Of a stretch of DNA of 60,000 bases, positions 54,105 through 60,000 are shown one piece after another (position 1 is the stretch's first letter; each line of letters begins with the position of its first letter). Under the pieces are notes generated by a model that was not told the origin of the DNA, did no database searches, and saw only the letters and a list, made by a program, of their open reading frames with translations. The stretch is from Bolinopsis microptera. Its lineage: Eukaryota > Ctenophora > Tentaculata > Lobata > Bolinopsidae. The DNA lies in the NCBI RefSeq assembly GCF_026151205.1, contig NC_087076.1, positions 7,232,902-7,292,901 of the forward strand, in the 5' to 3' direction. Position numbers and translations under genes: made by a program.

Positions 54105-55879
54105 ATGGTATGTGTAAAAGTGGCGGTAACGGTGATAATTGCCACACTGACTGGGGTTTCCTCTGTGTTTGGAAACCTGCTGCTTATCCTGGCCTTGTCT
54201 CAATAAAGTGTCAGGGAAAGTCAATGTCTTCCTCATTAACCTGTGTGTTACTGATATTCTACTATCTGGTACGTTATTTTATTATACGTGTTAGTCTACT
54301 ATGACTGCTGGTCAAGCAATACATATTACATAATTAATCGCGTCAAAGTTTGCTAGTGGTCATTAATTCATAATTTTAAGATTAAAGCACGTTTCTTTAT
54401 CATTATCAGGATACCTATCAATATCATGCATAATTCGGGAAATTCAGATATAAGTGCACGTGGTCACATGGCTGAAATATGCGACATATACCCCAAAGTC
54501 AGCATAATCACACTGTATTTTTATCGTTGAATAAAATTAAGTATAATTATTGTCAATATACAGTGTATGTCGATATACAGTGTACTAGTTTCTGGATCAC
54601 ATGGCGATATAACGTGCACGTCGATTCATACATTGTATACTGTTTGTCGATATTCAGTGCGCAAATCCTCAAAGTCCTGATTATGGTCTAGTTCTCCTAA
54701 CATTTCAGCTTACACACCAGTGTTGGGGTACAGTATGATACACGGTGGAGAGAGCCTCCACCTCTTCAACAGAAGTCCCCTCTGTTTCCTGTCTAATAAC
54801 CACGTTGTTATCGCCTCCACTGCTAACTGCGCTACAATCCTACTCATCGCCTTTGAAAGGTCAGGATTCTGGGGGGGTGGGTGGGTGGGGGGTACTCCCA
54901 ACACTTACTTGTTTTTAATTAAATAACATTCATTAAAACCAGTGTCTTGAATTATAGCTTGAGCTTTTTGAAATACAAAGATGCCAAGGTTCGAAGTAAA
55001 GTGCTCAACAAATTATAACCACGCTCACATTCAGGTACATAGCAATACAGCTACCCCTAAAATACCACACAATAATGGCGAAGAGCCGGATGATACAACT
55101 AGTGACCATCTGTTGGGTCTGCATTGTTGGAGCTACTGTACTCAAAGATGTGATCATTTGGAAGTTTGATGGAGGTCCCAAGTATGTTGTTACGATTTAA
55201 ATTTATCAAAATCAGATACAGAAAATGCTGTGCTAATTACACTGATATGTGCTAATTACACTGACTAATTAGTAATTACACTGACTATGTGCTAATTACA
55301 TGGATTTATTAGTAATTACACTGACTAATTAGTAATTACACTGACTAATTAGTAATTACACTGACTTATTAGTAATTACACTGACTAATTAGTAATTACA
55401 CTGACTAATTAGTAATTACACTGACTAATTAGTAATTACACTGACTAATTAGTAATAACACTGACTAATTAGTAATTACACTGACTAATTAGTAATTACA
55501 CTGACTAATTAGTAATTACACTGACTAATTAGTAATTACACTGACTATGGCAGTGTGAATCGTTATACGACCTCTCCATACAAGAGTATACTTTTTAGGT
55601 TGAATGAACAAAGTAGAAGACAATACGAATACTAAATGTCCACCTGTTCTTATTCTGAAATTCAATTTATAATCTAAAGGACTGTAGTCTGCTGAACTCC
55701 CCTAGGTATAAAGGGATGAAAGGGTTTTGTGTGGATGAAGAATACAACACAGTGATAGTAAAGATTCTAGTAGAGACGATAATGTCGGGGCTCCTTCTTC
55801 TCATACCTCTCATGGTGACCACAGTTCTCTATTGCATCATCCTTCTCAATATCTACAGGAACGGCCAGCGATTTCTCAG
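54105..55879 (+). pseudogene. Class A GPCR, TM1-TM5 exons, frameshifted
   Basis: Exons 54105-54268, 54709-54859, 55035-55181 and 55706-55879 join at GT-AG borders with consistent phases. Exon 1 has TM1 with the GN motif (VFGNLLLILALS). An in-frame TAA (54204-54206) follows, while the next frame continues with KVNVFLINLCVTDILL (TM2). So there is an indel near 54200: a pseudogene, allele or assembly error. Exon 2 gives the TM3 cysteine (SPLCFL) and ends at FER. Exon 3 begins Y, making ERY, the DRY-box variant, followed by IAIQLPLKYHTI and TM4. Exon 4 has a loop-2 cysteine (KGFCVD) and TM5. TM6 and the NPxxY of TM7 are not found. The family senses extracellular ligands at the plasma membrane; the ligand is unknown. 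Confidence 0.8.
55229..55548. repeat. 20-bp minisatellite in a GPCR intron
   Basis: Unit TAATTAGTAATTACACTGAC, about 14 units at 20-bp spacing after irregular first units with TATGTGCTAATTACA. It lies wholly in the intron between exons 3 and 4 (55182-55705). AATTAGTAATT gives each unit a near-palindromic AT core. Confidence 0.95.
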
Positions 55880-56444
55880 GTACTGCAAATTGCTATCCTA
55901 CATTATCCTACATTATCCTACACTCCTTAACTGTCTGTTTTTAAATTTGTTGATAACACGTACCCAACAGCTCAATTTGTTGTTGTCCTTGCATTAAAAG
56001 TAAAACTATAACTCAATAAATAAATAAAATTTCAATGATCATTAAAACAATTATTGACGAAAAAGCAAATGAGGTCCATCTTTAACATTCTACACAACAA
56101 ATCGATTGTTCCAGCTACAACTATTTGAAAAGCGTCCTGTTTTCATTCAAACAAGACAACGAACAACTATGCTGCTTAATAATATGATACAGCAACGGGA
56201 ATGAATAATTCTTCATGAATTTAGGAGAAACTGAAATTGTAATAATATGTGAATCGACATCAATACATTAATACATCGACAAATTGTATAGTACGAAATT
56301 CCAACTGATTGGTCAACAATCTTCCAAATCACATAGTTAAAGGGGTCTGGTGTCCAGAACAGGGGTCTCAGACCAGTGGAGGTCTGTACATCGTATACCT
56401 GTGACAAGGTAATACCCAGACCCAGCGGACTCTGGAACATAAAG
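55880..56444. other. GPCR 3' region without recognised exon
   Basis: TM6 would be expected in this stretch, but no frame shows the usual hydrophobic segment with a Cys-Trp-x-Pro core. TACATTATCC is repeated near 55897-55921. The part 56340-56444 is less AT-rich and could hold exon remnants. I see no firm gene structure. Confidence 0.4.
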
Positions 56445-56445
56445 A

Positions 56446-56745
56446 TCAGCTGGTACAACCTGCCTCATCATCCCTCTACTCAGACACCAGAACATAAGAA
56501 CTGTCCTCTGCCATGTCTTCAACACCCTGCATCACCCTCTACTCAGACACCAGAACATAAGAACTGTCCTCTGCCATGTCTTCAACACCTGCCCCACGTC
56601 CTCTGCCATGTCCTTCAACACCCTGCATCACCCTCTACTCAGACACCAGAACATAAGAACTGTCCTCTGCCATGTCTTCAACACCTGCCCCCACGTAATC
56701 CTCAAGAAAGTTAATGGTAACACCAGCTATACAACTGTTTGGTAG
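56446..56745 (+). CDS. Open plus-strand frame resembling a GPCR C-tail
   Basis: A frame of 99 codons without ATG at its start, preceded by an AG at 56443-56444 in the phase that would match GPCR exon 4. It ends at TAG 56743-56745. Near the start, LIIPLLRHQNIRTVL resembles the end of TM7 and helix 8 of class A receptors, though the NPxxY motif is replaced by TCLII. The RHQNIRTVLCHVFNT segment appears three times because of the DNA repeats, whose offsets (63 and 96 bp) are multiples of three. It overlaps the end of the hemocyanin gene on the other strand. It may be the last GPCR exon or a chance frame. Confidence 0.3.
   Translation, partial: SAGTTCLIIPLLRHQNIRTVLCHVFNTLHHPLLRHQNIRTVLCHVFNTCPTSSAMSFNTLHHPLLRHQNIRTVLCHVFNTCPHVILKKVNGNTSYTTVW
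56472..56685. repeat. Triplicated 55-bp segment at the hemocyanin 3' end
   Basis: A 55-bp block starting CCCTCTACTCAGACACCAG occurs at 56472-56526, 56535-56589 and 56631-56685, at offsets of 63 and 96 bp. The third block contains the hemocyanin stop codon and last codons; the other two lie downstream of the stop. A partial TCCTCTGCCATGTC echo near 56598 explains the longer second spacing. Confidence 0.9.
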
Positions 56746-58518
56746 TTTAGATGCCAGGTCCCTGACATCAAGAAACGTGGTAACACGATCAAAGGGGAAC
56801 CCCATGGGCTTCTTATCAGGATAAGGGTATCCCATCTTACCACAATAGGACACGCTACCAGAGAGGACCTGGTCAGGACTCACCCCGTCTTTCTCCCAGT
56901 TTGTTGCAAGAACCAACAAGTTCGCTTTCATCCCGGCTGTGTTTCCACGAGGTATGAGCAGGTTCCGAGGCCAGCCACACCCACACGTTTGTTGAGGGCT
57001 TGTGTTGTCGTCTAAAATATCTTGAACTGTGGTCTCAGGAGGGAGGATTACGGAGGATTGGTGGTCAAACCGAGTAATTTCACGGTCCTCTCCAGGGTCA
57101 AGGTAAGCAACAAACTTGTCCAGCTCAATGAACATATTCCTCCATTGATCAAGCAGTTCCTCGGTTTCAGGCGCCAAGAAAATTCGAAACACTACCATAC
57201 TATTTCTGCAACTTGTATTTCGAACCTTTAACTTGTAACTAAACGGAATATGGTTTAGAATCTTTTTTTGTACCACCTTCTTTTCTGGATTGTATATAGT
57301 GTACTTTTTTTCCATCATGAATGTGAACAAATTATTCACTTGGTTCGGCTTCTTTTCTGTAACAATTTGAATGTTATTGACCTCGGTATCCTTCATGGTT
57401 AAGTCATTAACGGAGTACGGCTCGAGATTCACTCGATAAGCTTCGAAGATGGCATCAACGAATTTGTGCCATCTATAGAATACAGTATCTCTAGGTGCTG
57501 CCTGAGTAGCAATCATGGGCCCAGGCTCTACGTCATATCTACCATCCGGATCATTAATGGTGGACAAAATGTTGTGTCCATCATTATGGAGGTTACCGTA
57601 GAGTTTCTTGTTGACTGACCCCATGTTAGCCTCCATAGTGTTGCCCAACTTGTCCATGGTTATCTCAACTTTAGCGCTGTCCGGGCGCTCTAAGTACCCT
57701 CTTGCTAGCGAGTAGAAGAAGCGCTCTTTGTTCCTCTGCAACACATCAGTCAATATCAGCTTTGATTCCATCCTGATAGTCTCAGAGATAAGCATTCCAG
57801 AGGGCCGGAATGAGAAGCCCTCCATTCTAGGGTTGTATCCTTCTTTTAACGGTTTCTCCCAAGTGTAGCCCGGCCCAAATGCTCTGACCCGCCCGAAACC
57901 CACAGCTAGCCTCTCAAAGTCGTATCTAGCGAGCATCTGCTCGTGCATGTAAGCGAACAGCTCGCCCTGTCTGTCTCGGGGAGCCTCAGTGTAAGGGTAG
58001 TAGACGTGCCAGTTGTAGTGGTGCTCTGCTATTCCGGGATCCTCTCTCCACCAGGACAACCTCTGCTCTGGATCTAGTCTCGTGTTGTTACAAACAGCTT
58101 CTCTGCCAGTCTCCAGGATGTGACAGTCGAAGTAGAGTCTTGGGAGGGTTTGGCGGGGAGGAGGGAGAGTGAGGGAGGTGGTTGCGCTGTGTTTGTACAG
58201 ACTTACTCGAGTGAGGTACTCAACCAGTTGGTCAGATCTGTAGAGTTTTCTCAAACTGCTAAGTGTGCTTATCATTTCCTTTACTGGCATCTTTGAGATC
58301 TTTCTTGCAGTCTCATGTGCTGCCATCATATGAGTCGTGTCGAACGAGTTGAATTTTGGGATGTGAGAAAAGTCCAAATCGCGGAGGATTTTCTGCAAAT
58401 TTTCGAACTGATCCTCATGTAGCACTGATTGTTCGTCATCAACAAGGAAAACTTTCAATATTTCTTTGTGGAGCTTCTTTTTAGAGCCTCTAGTGGCTGA
58501 AGAACACTTACAAGACAT
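56635..58518 (-). CDS. Arthropod-type hemocyanin / prophenoloxidase family protein
   Basis: An intronless frame of 627 residues from ATG 58518 (MSCKCSS). Earlier in-frame codons lack ATG. Type-3 copper protein: CuA ligands are H167 and H171 (EHHYNWH) and H192 (YMHEQM). CuB ligands are H311 and H315 (LHNDGH) and H351 (YRWHKF). Also typical are GELFAYMHEQ, DPDGRYDVEPG, the C-terminal CGCGWPRNLLIPRG (about 512-525) and GFPFDR (573-578). The GCGWP motif and lack of a signal peptide favour phenoloxidase, which oxidises phenols to quinones in immunity and wound hardening, over an oxygen carrier. Length is slightly below usual prophenoloxidases, and the N-terminal activation site is not clear. All ligands are intact, so the gene is probably functional. 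The family is absent from most animals outside arthropods, onychophorans and tunicates. Confidence 0.9.
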   Translation of the reverse strand: MSCKCSSATRGSKKKLHKEILKVFLVDDEQSVLHEDQFENLQKILRDLDFSHIPKFNSFDTTHMMAAHETARKISKMPVKEMISTLSSLRKLYRSDQLVEYLTRVSLYKHSATTSLTLPPPRQTLPRLYFDCHILETGREAVCNNTRLDPEQRLSWWREDPGIAEHHYNWHVYYPYTEAPRDRQGELFAYMHEQMLARYDFERLAVGFGRVRAFGPGYTWEKPLKEGYNPRMEGFSFRPSGMLISETIRMESKLILTDVLQRNKERFFYSLARGYLERPDSAKVEITMDKLGNTMEANMGSVNKKLYGNLHNDGHNILSTINDPDGRYDVEPGPMIATQAAPRDTVFYRWHKFVDAIFEAYRVNLEPYSVNDLTMKDTEVNNIQIVTEKKPNQVNNLFTFMMEKKYTIYNPEKKVVQKKILNHIPFSYKLKVRNTSCRNSMVVFRIFLAPETEELLDQWRNMFIELDKFVAYLDPGEDREITRFDHQSSVILPPETTVQDILDDNTSPQQTCGCGWPRNLLIPRGNTAGMKANLLVLATNWEKDGVSPDQVLSGSVSYCGKMGYPYPDKKPMGFPFDRVTTFLDVRDLASKLPNSCIAGVTINFLEDYVGAGVEDMAEDSSYVLVSE

Positions 58519-59804
58519 ACTTATGGATATTTTGGTAGAATAAATCAATTTGTAACCACTAAAAGAACTTTAAAAATCGAATCCAGCTGGGAAATTTCGA
58601 AGCAAACGGAAAATTTGCCAAGAAAACACGTGGAGAACTGCAAATTAAAGGGAACCTCCTATATTGTGCAATGTGGATAGAGGTGGTCGGACTAAAAGCC
58701 TCATTAGCACGTGCTCACCGAAGATCTAGAACATTCAGTTAACGGGTTAAACCTCTAGTAGGCTAAGATAAAGGAGCCTGGCTGGCTTATAGCGCTCTAC
58801 ATGGCTGCACTTGGTGTTCACTACAAGGTTCCGAGTTATGCATGCCCCTCCCTACGGTCCTTGATCGACACGTGGAGAATTTTGCAGAAGATAATTACGG
58901 GTACTCATCTCTGCACGTGGAACTGGGTGGGTGCATATTAAGTACCTCAGTAGGATTAATGAAATGATTATCGTGACGTTGCCGGCAGATAAAACACCGA
59001 TCTGCCTTCTATTAGAGTATCGGTAAATCAAATGAGCTGCACCTCTCATAGACATTGAGTCTGTAAACATACCTATTATACGTATTACGTATTCCCTTTA
59101 TTTACCTAGCTTCATTCATGGGTAATTAAATCAATTTTTGATTTTAACAGACTACCTGATCACTAAGTTAACCAGTTAACTGTAGAACGAGACAGTAATT
59201 TCAAATCCCAGACAACACTTCTGAGAATTGACTAATGTACTATAATGCTATGGACTTAATTGGATAATCGACAGCAGAATATTTTGTCGTTTTTTCCTGA
59301 TTAAAATATTTCTGGGAGCGCTTGAAGTTGATGATATCATTGCTTGTAGATAAATATAATATTTCTGTGCAAAATTTTGAATTCGCATTTCTGGTACGTT
59401 ATTTATAATTACGTATCAAACAATATAAAGAACAACTTTTCAGTTTACGCCACAAAAAGCCTACAAAAAAGACCCCATCTCCGGACCAGCCGAACGGTCA
59501 TGCTTTTAGCGAACTTCTCCAGAAGAAAAGCACTGATTCCTCAGAAAATATCGACAAAACGGTAAGAGCCCAACATGTTCTTGCAAGGAAACGACCCAAG
59601 CGGGGCATTTTAGCCAACCAAACTGAACCAAACCTATTAGCTATCACCAAATTGCAAAGTTTGTGTGAAATACATTAAAATTTTGATGCGATTTCTGTGC
59701 ACAGTCACTTAATTGGATATTTCATAACTGATGACTAAGTTTTTGAAGATTGATGTGAGTATTTGACTAAATATGTCGATAAAGAATCCTGGGTTGTCGC
59801 GATA
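58519..59804. other. Upstream region of the hemocyanin gene
   Basis: No gene recognised. Within 400 bp of the hemocyanin start there are four CACGTG sites (see next entry). The rest is AT-rich without recognised structure. Confidence 0.45.
58627..58919. promoter_or_regulatory. Four CACGTG sites upstream of hemocyanin gene
   Basis: CACGTG begins at 58627, 58708, 58869 and 58914, that is about 110-400 bp upstream of the minus-strand ATG. Chance would give well under one here. They may be bHLH-type binding sites in the promoter. The excess of the same hexamer elsewhere in the window weakens the specific link. Confidence 0.35.
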
Positions 59805-60000
59805 TTTTAACTATGTTAGTATGTTGGCAAAGGTCCAAGATATTCTAACTATGTTAGTATGTTGGCAAAGGTCCAAGATATTCTAACTATGTTAGTATGT
59901 TGGCAAAGGTCCAAGATATTCTAACTATGTTAGTATGTTGGCAAAGGTCCAAGATATTCTAACTATGTTAGTATGTTGGCAAAGGTCCAAGATATTCTAA
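59805..60000. repeat. 38-bp minisatellite running off the window
   Basis: Unit TTCTAACTATGTTAGTATGT plus TGGCAAAGGTCCAAGATA, 38 bp, starting at 59805, 59843, 59881, 59919, 59957 and 59995. The first unit has TTTT for TTCT; the others look identical. The array continues past position 60000. CTAACTATGTTAG inside each unit is an interrupted palindrome. Confidence 0.95.

Overview
The window reads as invertebrate animal nuclear DNA. It is AT-rich by eye, gene-poor and full of transposable elements. Evidence for an animal is a rhodopsin-family (class A) GPCR split by GT-AG introns, an arthropod-type hemocyanin/prophenoloxidase gene, a Ty3/gypsy retrotransposon, a non-LTR retrotransposon and several DNA transposon families with clean target-site duplications. 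The species cannot be fixed. Hemocyanin/phenoloxidase genes of this type are known from arthropods, onychophorans and tunicates, so an arthropod, a tunicate or another invertebrate carrying the family is possible.

Layout. 1-22.0 kb holds no gene I can support. It has a striking excess of CACGTG sites in the first 5 kb, short tandem repeats, two decayed MITE-like elements and one possible lone exon. 22.0-24.6 kb (minus) is a WD40-like protein of about 870 residues. 26.4-27.8 kb (plus) is a 488-residue protein made of four degenerate copies of a 105-120 residue module, with a predicted N-myristoylation start. 28.5-30.3 kb is a CpG-rich cluster of repeats: a 71-91 bp MITE family with 9-bp target duplications (one copy nested in another), a longer inverted-repeat family, and perfect short-loop hairpins.

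30.8-43.9 kb is the most notable part. Two copies of a 3,686-bp element lie about 0.5 kb apart. Each has matching 17-bp inverted repeats set exactly 6 bp in from its ends and its own 9-bp flanking duplication (ATCCAAATA and GGACGCGTA). Each carries a satellite array with 484-bp higher-order periodicity and no transposase. A complete gypsy element (105-bp LTRs, one gag-pol frame, 5-bp duplication) sits inside the satellite of copy 1, and copy 2 keeps the matching empty site. The element therefore looks like a non-autonomous DNA transposon that moves a satellite.

44.2-47.7 kb is an endonuclease/reverse-transcriptase LINE, broken once at an A9 run and ending in an (ACT)n tail. 47.7-53.9 kb is gene-free, with a hAT-like MITE (8-bp duplication), a 20-bp minisatellite of 31 units, another copy of the small MITE and a 19-bp perfect inverted repeat. 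54.1-55.9 kb has four GPCR exons covering TM1-TM5, with a frameshift between TM1 and TM2 and a second 20-bp minisatellite in an intron. 56.6-58.5 kb (minus) is an uninterrupted hemocyanin/phenoloxidase gene with all six copper histidines. Its 3' end is triplicated, and the opposite strand across those repeats stays open and looks like a GPCR tail. The window ends in a 38-bp minisatellite.

The host genes show no evident shared pathway. What ties the window together is nested, fairly recent transposition and tandem-repeat growth around a few ordinary genes.
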